Shown: piece after piece, positions 1 to 7,083 of the stretch
How positions within the stretch are numbered: the stretch's first letter is position 1
How the letters are laid out: each line of letters starts with the position of its first letter
NCBI GenBank assembly: GCA_016840385.1
Contig: JAEOSL010000007.1
Span: 7,674 to 71,673, forward strand
Length of the DNA: 64,000 nucleotides
DNA from: Candidatus Thorarchaeota archaeon
GTDB lineage: Archaea; Asgardarchaeota; Thorarchaeia; Thorarchaeales; Thorarchaeaceae
Direction of reading: 5' to 3'
Position numbers and translations under genes: made by a program
Notes under the pieces: generated by a model
What the model saw: only the letters and a program-made list of their open reading frames with translations
What the model was told of the DNA's origin: nothing
Database searches by the model: none

Positions 1-276
1 CTCGATGTACTCATGAGAATCCTGCTTAGGTTTTGACTCCATCTCCACGCACTGGAATAACCTCTATTACTTTCTTATCAAATATTCGCTAAAGTTCCGA
101 CTTACCAAAATACTGATAATTTTGACCGCTTGTTCCGCATCTTAAGGATATGCAGAAGGTACTTGATAACAAAGCAGACCGGTGGTGTTCGGAGACGGAC
201 CTATACATTGTCTAGATGATCTTATTCCTCTTCGAAAGCTTTATCTAAAATTCTAATACGCTCTCCACTTGTTATT
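1..276. other. no recognisable gene
   Basis: I see no coding region, RNA gene or repeat that I can support in this AT-rich stretch before the tRNA-Thr gene. It may hold the tail of a gene or transcript that starts outside the window. Confidence 0.4.
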
Positions 277-446
277 GCCCCAGTAGCTCAGACTGGTTTT
301 ATTAGCGGATTAGTCCGCTGATACACAGAAAGATCGCCTCCTTGGTAAGAGCGAAGGAACATGCTTCCTTTTCGACTAAGAGGAGGCCGCGAGTTCAAGC
401 GATTCGGGATTTCCCCGATTCGGAGCAAATCTCGCCTGGGGCTCCA
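277..446 (+). tRNA. tRNA-Thr(GGT) precursor with three introns
   Basis: Acceptor GCCCCAG (277-283) pairs with CTGGGGC (436-442); discriminator T443 and an encoded CCA (444-446) follow. The anticodon stem starts with CCTCC (337-341) and the loop TTGGTA puts anticodon GGT at 344-346; a U at position 73 fits archaeal threonine tRNAs. Three insertions interrupt the cloverleaf: one in the D-arm (about 298-331, core hairpin AGCGGA/TCCGCT), one in or beside the anticodon loop (about 348-380, hairpin AAGGAA/TTCCTT), and one in the T-loop (about 399-428, hairpin TCGGG/CCCCGA). Each has a central hairpin, as expected for introns cut by the archaeal splicing endonuclease. Exact borders cannot be fixed by eye; the repeat TAAGAG at both ends of the second intron leaves several options. 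As read, the D-stem has one mismatch. Confidence 0.85.
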
Positions 447-477
447 TTTCTTCCTCAATGATGCAACTATCAATTCA

Positions 478-780
478 CTATGTGTTAGACTCTGATATTT
501 TGACTATCCTATAATACTGATAGAGTGTATCAGTTACTAGAAATATCACCCATGCAAGAAAGAAAGGAACAGGTAATGGTTTCAAAGCCCACGAACCCGG
601 ACGATAATTTTCAATGTAAAAAATGAGCTCACTCAAACAGAATAGCGATATTAGAGGTAACGAAACAATTCCTAGAGCTACTCTGCACTTTTTGATTGTG
701 ATTGAATCTCTTGGAATCCAAACTTGAAGTATACCCCTTATCCCCAAATATAGAAAAATTACAGGAAGTTCTAATGCCAA
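478..780 (-). CDS. small membrane protein, paralogue of 1330-1657
   Basis: This 100-aa protein is unrecognised. It has about three hydrophobic segments (residues 4-18, 32-55 and 69-86) and a polar loop containing the motif RPGSW (about 60-64). A second, frameshifted copy lies at 1330-1657 on the same strand. Shared landmarks are the N-terminal aromatic helix, 'ALG..LPL.SL', 'PGSW', and a C-terminal 'PVP.FLAW..ILVTD..YQ' stretch, so the family is real even though the function is unknown. It is the only gene between tRNA-Thr and its duplicated 3' end. Confidence 0.6.
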   Translation of the reverse strand: MALELPVIFLYLGIRGILQVWIPRDSITIKKCRVALGIVSLPLISLFCLSELIFYIENYRPGSWALKPLPVPFFLAWVIFLVTDTLYQYYRIVKISESNT

Positions 781-840
781 CCTCTACCACCAATCCGTAT
801 TGCAGATTTTCTCATATCTATATTTGGATTAACGTAGACT

Positions 841-868
841 GTGAGTTCAAATCTCGGCTGGGGCTCCA
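841..868 (+). pseudogene. 3' fragment of a tRNA-Thr gene (att-like repeat)
   Basis: The fragment holds a T-arm plus acceptor 3' strand and CCA (GTGAG, TTCAAAT, CTCGG, CTGGGGC, TCCA). It matches the tRNA-Thr gene at 277-446 apart from two T-stem changes, and it lacks the T-loop intron. No matching 5' half (GCCCCAG plus D-arm) lies upstream within 390 bp, so this is not a complete tRNA gene. It is probably an integration scar or duplicated end; a role as the 3' half of a split tRNA is less likely because the T-stem pairs poorly. Confidence 0.65.
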
Positions 869-932
869 CTTTTTTTACTTTAACAAGAAAATCTATCAGG
901 TATAGTGGAACTGACAATGTGAGGGAATATCT

Positions 933-1316
933 TTGAATGTTGTTGAGAGAGAATTAGGAACTAGAAACGCGACGAAATTGATGGTTTTTGCGGGAGCATT
1001 CCACATCTATCTCGGTTATACAATGTTTCAACTCTCAGTAATAATTCCAAACGCCTTTCAAACGACAATTGGAACAATCATGGCAGTGCTTGGGCTTCTC
1101 ACTTTTTGTGTGAGTCTGATAATATGGTTACAGAAGTCATGGGCTACAAAAATAATCGCTGTTGTTGGTATTGCTGCATGTGCGATTGCAGTCATATTCG
1201 CATACTTCTATTTGATAATCATAATAGCACCTATCTACTGGTTTGCGATAAAATGGATTAGACCCAGTCAACCCACAGAAATCCCAGATTGGGCTCCAGA
1301 TTGGAATGAGGATTAG
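933..1316 (+). CDS. small multi-pass membrane protein
   Basis: A 127-aa protein of unknown function with about three to four transmembrane helices (roughly residues 17-38, 44-66, 72-93 and 94-108) and a polar, acidic C-terminal tail rich in Trp and Pro (ending PDWAPDWNED). It starts at a TTG codon preceded by GAGGG at 921-925, about seven bases upstream, which supports this start. No enzyme motif is visible. Confidence 0.6.
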   Translation: MNVVERELGTRNATKLMVFAGAFHIYLGYTMFQLSVIIPNAFQTTIGTIMAVLGLLTFCVSLIIWLQKSWATKIIAVVGIAACAIAVIFAYFYLIIIIAPIYWFAIKWIRPSQPTEIPDWAPDWNED

Positions 1317-1329
1317 ACTGGAAATCAAA

Positions 1330-1657
1330 TCAGGTTTGATTCTGGCTTTTTGATAGCATAAAAAGCTGGTACATGTAATCAGTTACCAGAATAAAGATCC
1401 ATGCTAGAAAATAGGGAACCGGCATTGGTCCCAAGATCCACGAACCCGGATACCAATGAGTGTACGAAATAAATGAGCGAATTCAAATAGACAAGCGATC
1501 CCAGAGGTAACCATAAAGCTCCCAGAATTATTCTATACTTTCTGATTGTTTCTACTGATATTCTACCATCACTATCATAATATTGAAGAAAAATCCTAAA
1601 CACGAAATAGAAGAAAATGGGTATTGTTTCAGCTATCGTCAACCTCCACCACCACAC
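1330..1657 (-). pseudogene. frameshifted paralogue of the small membrane protein
   Basis: The first two thirds (1657 to about 1460) encode a hydrophobic protein resembling the product of 478-780. Near 1455-1470 the reading frame breaks. After a one-frame shift the sequence continues as WYPGSW..GPMPVPYFLAW..ILVTDYMYQ and stops at 1330-1332, closely matching the C-terminus of the intact paralogue. In the original frame translation ends early at 1379 with an unrelated tail. This is either a genuine decayed duplicate or an assembly or sequencing indel. Confidence 0.65.
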
Positions 1658-1705
1658 TATAGTGGTGTTCTTCTCTTAGTTATGATTCAAGAAGCGCCCC
1701 TCTTT

Positions 1706-2197
1706 TTATTCGGCACCGATCCAATCAGGTGAGAATCGCAGACCACACACAGCGTCTGCTCCATGACCAAACTGCTCGGTTGAGCTGAGATATGCTTGGA
1801 TTCGTTCAATGAACTGCCTCAGGGTGTTAGGACTTACACTTAGCTCTACAGTAAAATCATCCAGAATATAGGGTTCATTATCCATTGCATCAAGTCTGAG
1901 TCGGACAATCAACATATCCTGCCATTGAATCTGAACACCATGTTCTTGTCCATAGGTCCTGAAATCGAAGTCTGCTGGTGGATTGCATTTGAACTTCTTA
2001 GTTCCTTTTCCATATGTTTGGAGGAGATTTAGAAGCGATTGTAAACTGTCATGAAGAGTCTGCAGAGAACTATCATCGCCCATGATATAGACCTCATCTC
2101 TCCATTTTCCACTTCGCTCATCCTTGACTCGCCAGATCTGAAAGTTCAGGTCATTGAATTCCTTTTTGTCGCTTACAGCACTTATTGTAATCACCAT
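1706..2197 (-). CDS. hypothetical soluble protein
   Basis: A 163-aa soluble, acidic protein with no signal peptide or membrane segment. It has alternating hydrophobic strands and two helices rich in Leu/Gln (about residues 44-64 and 126-142). A short charged segment (RVKDERSGKWRDEV) follows the N-terminal strand. I do not recognise the family. It is transcribed alone between the frameshifted membrane-protein gene and the 2312-2924 pair. Confidence 0.55.
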   Translation of the reverse strand: MVITISAVSDKKEFNDLNFQIWRVKDERSGKWRDEVYIMGDDSSLQTLHDSLQSLLNLLQTYGKGTKKFKCNPPADFDFRTYGQEHGVQIQWQDMLIVRLRLDAMDNEPYILDDFTVELSVSPNTLRQFIERIQAYLSSTEQFGHGADAVCGLRFSPDWIGAE

Positions 2198-2311
2198 CTA
2201 CTTGCTGGTTAACAGAATATTCTCTTCAAATAGAACATATAATACAATCTTGCTGAGGCTTCTTATTCATCCATTTCTAGTCAGCGCAATCACATACTCT
2301 ATCTTCGAAGA

Positions 2312-2698
2312 CTACTCCGAGTTTTGATGTTCTTCTATCAAACATGCAACGTCCTTATACGAGTCGCGAAGTTTCTCAGTTTTCTTGATTTTTTGAAGAG
2401 ACCGTATCACAAAATATCCCCCAATTGAGGAGAGAGCAACTATTCCAATCACCAGACCCATGATAAACGATAGAACACTGTTTACAGAGTAATAGTTGGA
2501 TGTTGCAATAAGAATGGTCAACAGTGACATAGGAATAGTAAGAATTACGATTCCTGTTCGAAGTTCTGCTAGGTGTGTTCGTTTTTCTGCATCGATTGTT
2601 CGAATAAGTGCCAGAGATGTTCTTATTTCGCTTTGCTGAGTGTGTTCGTTGTTATTGTTCGAATCCCCAGTCAATGTAGTCACTTCATTTGTCTTCAT
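2312..2698 (-). CDS. two-helix membrane protein (DUF202-like)
   Basis: From the ATG at 2698 this is 128 aa: a polar N-terminus with an Asn-rich stretch, an amphipathic segment with RTSLALIRT and RTHLAELRTG, two transmembrane helices (about 50-70 and 76-98), and a Lys/Glu-rich C-terminal helix. The arrangement resembles the YidH/DUF202 family of small membrane proteins, but the match is only by pattern. The start overlaps the end of the upstream gene (stop at 2685-2687) by 14 bases, so the two are probably translationally coupled. An in-frame start upstream at 2767 would lie inside the upstream gene and is less likely. Confidence 0.55.
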   Translation of the reverse strand: MKTNEVTTLTGDSNNNNEHTQQSEIRTSLALIRTIDAEKRTHLAELRTGIVILTIPMSLLTILIATSNYYSVNSVLSFIMGLVIGIVALSSIGGYFVIRSLQKIKKTEKLRDSYKDVACLIEEHQNSE

Positions 2699-2924
2699 GC
2701 AATGGGTCTCTGGCTCTTCTATCAAGACGCCGGAGTCTACCAAACAGTCGAGAAGCTTCATCCGCACCTACTAATTCGGTCACTCTTCTGAATGCTTCAG
2801 GATCATCTTCTCTATCCAGCCACTTTTCTATCTCTTTTGCAACTGCGGGAGAAAGATCCTTTGCCAGCTTCTTCTTTCGACCTTTTCTATCCAAATCGAA
2901 ATCATCTGGTCCAAGTAGACTCAT
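2685..2924 (-). CDS. small charged protein
   Basis: About 79 aa from the ATG at 2924 (a longer version could begin at 2972). The product is very rich in Asp, Glu, Arg and Lys, with no membrane segment. It has a predicted helical middle (DLSPAVAKEIEKWL) and an Arg-rich end (RLRRLDRRARDP). It overlaps the downstream membrane-protein gene by 14 bases, so the two probably form one transcript and may act together. Function unknown. Confidence 0.5.
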   Translation of the reverse strand: MSLLGPDDFDLDRKGRKKKLAKDLSPAVAKEIEKWLDREDDPEAFRRVTELVGADEASRLFGRLRRLDRRARDPLHEDK

Positions 2925-3001
2925 CGTAATCACACTCAAATACTGACCAACAGTTATGACCTTATAACCCATTTCTTACAGATAAATTGATATCAGCTAT
3001 T

Positions 3002-3405
3002 AGAAATTTCTATGTTCCACCCTTCTCCTGCCAGTGTCGCCACTCCCATCTGTCCAACGGACAAACGAGTTAGCAGGAGCTTTGTCAACGTTCATCGGGA
3101 TGGAATCCCTCCTGTTGTCCTGGCTTCTTTCTCCTGTTTACATGCAGGGGCATCACTTCCAGCAACAGAGAGCGTTTCCACAGTTCTTACCACGGCGGGG
3201 TCATTATCACTCATCTTAGATTTGTCACCAAAATAAAGAAGGTCCGATTGGACAAAGTGAACAGCCGCGGACTCTCCAGAACCTGATGATGGTCCATTCG
3301 TGGAGAGTAAGGACTTCCCTTTGGAAGAAGATTTCTTCTTTCGGGCTTTCAGTCGCGTGCTTCGTGCTACTGCACCAGCCCACTTACCTAGTCCTCTCAC
3401 AAAAT
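3002..3405 (-). mobile_element. 3' remnant of an IS605/IS200-type TnpB element
   Basis: This block matches 51185-51596, the 3' end of the complete tnpB element, over its whole length. The left border of the match (3002, AGAAATTTCTATG) corresponds to the outer right end of the element; the match stops at about 3405. It keeps the last 102 codons of tnpB as an open frame (3092-3400, GTG start) and the non-coding right end, and lacks both catalytic halves of the protein. Identity is highest over about 65 bases around 3150-3215. Because TnpB guide RNAs are made from exactly this end, the remnant may still encode a guide RNA. Confidence 0.8.
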
Positions 3406-3507
3406 GATATAGTGCTCAAGCTCTTATGTGCTCATACACTTTTTGAGGAAAGCTGACGACCTGTCCGTTATTCTTATAACCACAGATGAAAGACTGGCGT
3501 TCAATAT

Positions 3508-3646
3508 GGGTCGGTGGTCTAGATTGGCTTCATAGGGTCATTCGTGTCCCTTTGCCAAAAATGATTCCTGGTTTGGGTCTTGCGGACTCATTGTCCGCTC
3601 GCAAGACTCCAGGGGATCGGGAGTTCAAATCTCCCCCGGCCCACCA
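3508..3646 (+). tRNA. tRNA-Pro(TGG) precursor with two introns
   Basis: Acceptor GGGTCGG (3508-3514) pairs with CCGGCCC (3636-3642, one G-T pair); discriminator A3643 and encoded CCA follow. Anticodon stem CCTGG (3567-3571) and loop TTTGGGT give anticodon TGG at 3574-3576, the typical proline loop. The T-arm is GGGAG/TTCAAAT/CTCCC. One insertion sits in the D-loop (about 3525-3560, hairpin AGGG/CCCT) and one after the anticodon (about 3578-3606, long hairpin CTTGCGGAC/GTCCGC..GCAAG). Both have the central helix expected for archaeal tRNA introns; exact splice sites are not resolved. Confidence 0.85.
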
Positions 3647-3728
3647 TTTTTCTGTGCCCATTTCCTACATGTCTTAAGTCTTCTAACAGCATAACTCACG
3701 AAGGACAAAATTAGCACGGTGAATTTCT

Positions 3729-3968
3729 ATTCCTACCAAAATTGACTACGATTGTTGTGATGGGTGTGGGACGTGTTTGAAGACATGTCAATATGGAGTC
3801 TACGAGAAGATAGACGAAAAGCCAACCGTTGCACATGTACAATACTGCAAGGAGTGTGGTAACTGTATAGAGGAATGTCCAAATGGCTGCATTTCCTTTA
3901 AGAGTAATCACTCCCAAGAAACCAACATAATCCCTTTTGGAACACTGCCTTCTCTACATCGACAATAG
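3729..3968 (+). CDS. 2x[4Fe-4S] ferredoxin, probable ATT start
   Basis: A 79-aa ferredoxin with two cluster motifs: CDGCGTCLKTC near residues 8-18 and CKECGNCIEECPNGC in the middle. It would carry electrons in anaerobic metabolism. No ATG, GTG or TTG lies in frame upstream of the first cysteines. An in-frame TGA precedes the frame at 3720-3722, and a ribosome site GGTGA (3718-3722) stands six bases before an ATT codon at 3729, so translation probably starts there. A TTG start at 3777 would cut off the first cluster and is unlikely. The gene stands 80 bp after tRNA-Pro. Confidence 0.7.
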   Translation: MPTKIDYDCCDGCGTCLKTCQYGVYEKIDEKPTVAHVQYCKECGNCIEECPNGCISFKSNHSQETNIIPFGTLPSLHRQ

Positions 3969-4007
3969 TCGAAATCCTTATGTTGAACTCGCCTAAAAAT
4001 TCGTGTA

Positions 4008-4733
4008 ATGTCGTATCAATCCTCAGTTCGAAACCGCCTTGCTAGACGCATTGCTGGTGAAATTGCCCTTTCCGAGAGTCCAGGTAAGACAATGCGAATC
4101 TGGCGTGAGCGATTTAGATTACCACAGATAGTTCTCGCAAAATATTTGGGTATTAGTCCAAGTGTCATCAGCGACTATGAATCTGGTAGAAGAAAGTCTC
4201 CTGGAACATCAACAATACGACGATTTGTAATGGCTCTACTTACCTTGGATGAGAGAAATGCTGGACAAACTGTAGCTGCATTCATACGCCTGATGGATGT
4301 CAGCTTGGTAGACCTCAATATTGTACTGGCAATGAGTGATTATTCCTCTCCAATAAAAGCAAGGGATTTCTGTAAACAGATGAAGTGCACAATCCTTGCA
4401 GGGGAGAAGTATCTAGATAGGGATATCTTCGGTTATACACTCGTTGATGTGGAGCGTGCAGTGAAAGAGCTCAACAGTGATGAGTTTCTCAAACTATTCG
4501 GTGCGACTACTGAACGATGTTTACTCTTTACAAAGGTAAAAACTGGAAGAGCGCCCATGATTGCTATCAAGTCTCAGGAATTCAAACCATCTCTGGTCAT
4601 TCTTCATGGCGTTAGTGAAGTAGATCGTTTGGCCCTGGAGCTAGCTGAGCAAATGGGAATTCCGCTGGCCTTGAGTAAGTTTGGATCTATTGATTCTCTC
4701 TCGAAAGAACTTCGAGATTTTGAACCAGCCTAA
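4008..4733 (+). CDS. archaeal HTH (XRE-type) transcriptional regulator
   Basis: A 241-aa predicted DNA-binding protein. Residues about 28-75 form a Cro/C1-type helix-turn-helix (RLPQIVLAKYLGISPSVISD, then YESGRRKSPG). The remaining 160 residues form an alpha/beta domain ending in a segment that resembles the archaeal COG1709 regulators (VILHGVSEVDRLALELAEQMGIPLALSKF). It overlaps the end of the convergent pyrB gene by four bases. No regulated operon can be named from the sequence. Confidence 0.75.
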   Translation: MSYQSSVRNRLARRIAGEIALSESPGKTMRIWRERFRLPQIVLAKYLGISPSVISDYESGRRKSPGTSTIRRFVMALLTLDERNAGQTVAAFIRLMDVSLVDLNIVLAMSDYSSPIKARDFCKQMKCTILAGEKYLDRDIFGYTLVDVERAVKELNSDEFLKLFGATTERCLLFTKVKTGRAPMIAIKSQEFKPSLVILHGVSEVDRLALELAEQMGIPLALSKFGSIDSLSKELRDFEPA

Positions 4734-5644
4734 CCTAGAATCATTTTCAGAACTGCCATTCTAAGAATTACACCATTGTAAACCTGATCAAAGTATTTTG
4801 CCTGCGGTAAGTCATCAAGTTCTGAGCTCAGCTCATCAACTCTTGGCAATGGATGGAGCACAACAGCATCTTCTCGCAATAGCTCTGCTTCTGACGACCC
4901 AATTCGAAATCGGCCTTTGACTCTATCATATTCTCGGATATCTGGGAACCGTTCTTTCTGGATACGGGTCATATAAACGACGTCAACATCTTCAACAGCA
5001 TCTTTGACATCATCTACTTCGATAACATCTACTCCTGCTCTCTTCATTTCATCGATTATAGCAGGTTTCATTCTCAATTGCTGTGGAGCGGCTAGTTTGA
5101 TTTTGACATCATAGTGCGAAAGTCCCATACCTAAGGAATGAACAGTTCGTCCATACTTCAAATCTCCACAGAGCGAGATAGTAAGACCGTCAATTTTACC
5201 CTTGAGCTTCTTGATTGAATACAGGTCCAAAAGAGCTTGAGTTGGATGTTCTTCAGAACCGCTTCCTGCATTGATGATAGGAACACTTGAGAATTCTGCA
5301 GCAACCCTTGCTGATCCATCAAGGGGATGTCTCATCACGATACAATCGGCGTATCTCTCAACAGTCCTGATAGTATCCGCAAGTGTTTCTCCCTTTCCAC
5401 CAGCACTCGAAGTCCCTGCTTCTGCAAATCCTAGAATACTTCCTCCAAGACGCAACATTGCACTTTCAAATGATAGACGTGTTCTTGTAGAAGGTTCAAA
5501 GAACAGAACGGCCATAATCTTTGACTCGAGATCTTTGCTTCTTTCTACAGCTACAGATTCCATCTTAGCTGCAACATCAAGAATCTCATCAATTTGTTTC
5601 CTGTCAAAGTCATGAATACTAATTAGATTGCGAAGCTTACCCAT
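4730..5644 (-). CDS. pyrB: aspartate carbamoyltransferase, catalytic chain
   Basis: It catalyses carbamoyl phosphate + aspartate to carbamoyl-aspartate, the first committed step of pyrimidine synthesis. The carbamoyl-phosphate motif STRTR is followed by SFESAMLRLGG, and HPTQALLDLY and the C-terminal HPLPR motif are present. From the ATG at 5644 the protein is 304 aa, the usual length; a GTG at 5707, two bases after the upstream stop codon, would add 21 residues that do not resemble the family. It follows the dCMP deaminase gene on the same strand, which groups two pyrimidine genes. No pyrI regulatory-chain gene is adjacent. Confidence 0.93.
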   Translation of the reverse strand: MGKLRNLISIHDFDRKQIDEILDVAAKMESVAVERSKDLESKIMAVLFFEPSTRTRLSFESAMLRLGGSILGFAEAGTSSAGGKGETLADTIRTVERYADCIVMRHPLDGSARVAAEFSSVPIINAGSGSEEHPTQALLDLYSIKKLKGKIDGLTISLCGDLKYGRTVHSLGMGLSHYDVKIKLAAPQQLRMKPAIIDEMKRAGVDVIEVDDVKDAVEDVDVVYMTRIQKERFPDIREYDRVKGRFRIGSSEAELLREDAVVLHPLPRVDELSSELDDLPQAKYFDQVYNGVILRMAVLKMILG

Positions 5645-5709
5645 GTGTTTCAGCACACCTGGGTTCGATTGGGGAAATGATTTCCTCTTTAAGCTTTCCA
5701 GCTTCACAG

Positions 5710-6213
5710 TTATTTCCCTGAATTTCGACCATACTCTCTTGGAATCTCTATTTTTCTGAAAAGTAAATCTGATTCTTTCACTAATTGAGCTGCTAAATCA
5801 TCAGCATACTCTTCGATGTAGATGACCTCTTCAATTCCAGCATTGATAATCATCTTTGTACAGATACTGCAAGGTCGTGTTGTGCAGTAGATTTTAGCAC
5901 CTCTAACACTTGTACCATGATATGCTGCTTGGATTATAGCATTCTGTTCAGCATGGAGCCCTCTGCAAAGTTCATGTCGTTCCCCTGGTTTCACTCCCAA
6001 TTCATCTCTAAGACAACCAACCTCTGAACAATGTGCGAGTTTCTTTGGAGCTCCGTTATATCCCGTACTAAGAATCTGGGATTCTTTGACTATTACAGCC
6101 CCAACTTGGTTTCTCAGACATGTGCTTCTAGATGATACGAGGTCTGCAATTTCTGCAAAATATACGTCCTTGCTCTTTCTCTTCAAATTGGTCTTCATCC
6201 TGTTTGCAGTCAC
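5710..6213 (-). CDS. deoxycytidylate (dCMP) deaminase family
   Basis: A 167-aa zinc deaminase converting dCMP to dUMP on the way to dTMP. The zinc-site motifs HAE (residues 87-89) and PCSIC (114-118) are intact, and the preceding region with extra Cys/His ([15 protein letters not shown]...[11 protein letters not shown]) is typical of the ComEB/dCMP deaminase group rather than free cytidine deaminases. It lies directly upstream of pyrB and probably shares its transcript. An internal Met at residue 6 is an alternative start. Confidence 0.88.
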   Translation of the reverse strand: MTANRMKTNLKRKSKDVYFAEIADLVSSRSTCLRNQVGAVIVKESQILSTGYNGAPKKLAHCSEVGCLRDELGVKPGERHELCRGLHAEQNAIIQAAYHGTSVRGAKIYCTTRPCSICTKMIINAGIEEVIYIEEYADDLAAQLVKESDLLFRKIEIPREYGRNSGK

Positions 6214-6297
6214 TTGAAGGTCCCTCTGAACTGCTTAAGAAGTTCCCCTTTTCTCACAATGAAACATGACTTATGGGAAAGGTAAAAAGAGTTCCAG

Positions 6298-6693
6298 ATG
6301 GAGAAAGAGTATCAGTCCAGTGGTGTAAATAGAATGAGAAAACGTGATGGAATGCTAATATTCTGGCCCGCATATTTTGACCAAAACATCACTAGATCCA
6401 AGGGTCGTAAGCTTCCAAGCAAACTATCTGCTCCTGACGTCACTCTTAATATTCTAGAAAAAGCAGCTGAATCAGCTGGATTGGAATACGAAGTAGAACC
6501 CGAAAAACGCTACCCAAAGGACTGGGCTGAAGCTAAGGGGTACATCGTTATTGCAAATGATGAGGGTCACAAGAAGAAGAGACTCATGCTAATGCTAGCA
6601 AAAGGTGTTCGCAGAGCTGCAGCTCAGCGGGAATCTGCACGTATAGCCGCGGAAAAGAAGAAAGGTAAGAAGAAAGGTAAGAAGAAGAAATAG
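6298..6693 (+). CDS. srp19: signal recognition particle 19 kDa protein
   Basis: A 131-aa SRP19 homologue, which binds SRP RNA and helps load SRP54. The core runs from about residue 13 (MRKRDGMLIFWPAYFDQNITRSKGRKLP) to GYIVI; the extended Lys-rich tail (KKKGKKKGKKKK) is typical of RNA-binding ribonucleoproteins. Translation may start at residue 13 instead of 1, since the first 12 residues are not part of the family. It is followed after seven bases by gar1, and together with the RPC34-like gene forms an RNA-related cluster on the plus strand. Confidence 0.9.
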   Translation: MEKEYQSSGVNRMRKRDGMLIFWPAYFDQNITRSKGRKLPSKLSAPDVTLNILEKAAESAGLEYEVEPEKRYPKDWAEAKGYIVIANDEGHKKKRLMLMLAKGVRRAAAQRESARIAAEKKKGKKKGKKKK

Positions 6694-6700
6694 AATCGAA

Positions 6701-6955
6701 TTGGGGTCGAATTATTTGCGTCGTTTAGGAAAAGTACTCCACATTTCAAAACGTGGTTCAATTATCATTCGTACTGAAAAGACACCACCAGTGGGAAGTA
6801 AATCTCTAGTGATGGATAAGAATGCACAAGAGGTAGGTACAATCATCGATGTATTCGGACCAGTCAAGTTTCCTTATGTTGCAATCAAACCAAATCGCGG
6901 GTCTGACCCCCAGAAATTAGTTGGTCAGATGCTATATCTATACAAAAAACGATGA
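6701..6955 (+). CDS. gar1: H/ACA RNA-protein component Gar1
   Basis: An 84-aa Gar1 protein, part of the archaeal H/ACA ribonucleoprotein that makes pseudouridine in rRNA together with Cbf5, Nop10 and L7Ae. The beta-barrel signature is clear (GKVLHISKRGSIIIRT, VGTIIDVFGPVKFPYVAIKP, then LVGQMLYL). It starts at TTG just after srp19; a second TTG five codons downstream is possible. It is most likely co-transcribed with srp19. Confidence 0.85.
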   Translation: MGSNYLRRLGKVLHISKRGSIIIRTEKTPPVGSKSLVMDKNAQEVGTIIDVFGPVKFPYVAIKPNRGSDPQKLVGQMLYLYKKR

Positions 6956-7083
6956 ACACTTATGTACATCCATGCTATTTCTTATACGACATTTGCCGTA
7001 AATGGATAGCCCCTTCCGATTATTTAATATCTATCCGTGTAGTTCGTTCAACGTTACCATTTGTCTTATCAAAGGTCATTCAA

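Larger units (their letters stand above)
447..868. mobile_element. possible mini-island downstream of tRNA-Thr
   Basis: The segment lies directly 3' of tRNA-Thr and ends with a second copy of the tRNA 3' end (841-868), the arrangement left by site-specific integration into a tRNA gene. It holds one small membrane-protein gene on the minus strand and no integrase. A decayed element, an integrase acting in trans, or a local duplication could each explain it. The same arrangement occurs at tRNA-Ala (49226-51045), which makes chance less likely. Confidence 0.4.

Noticed and set aside
841..868. Complete tRNA gene
   Set aside because: No acceptor 5' strand, D-arm or anticodon arm is found upstream; only the T-arm and acceptor 3' strand are present.
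3012..3236. Plus-strand protein genes in the TnpB remnant
   Set aside because: They lie opposite the tnpB 3' end; the plus-strand block at 51195-51446 shows the same mirrored frames, as expected for shadows.
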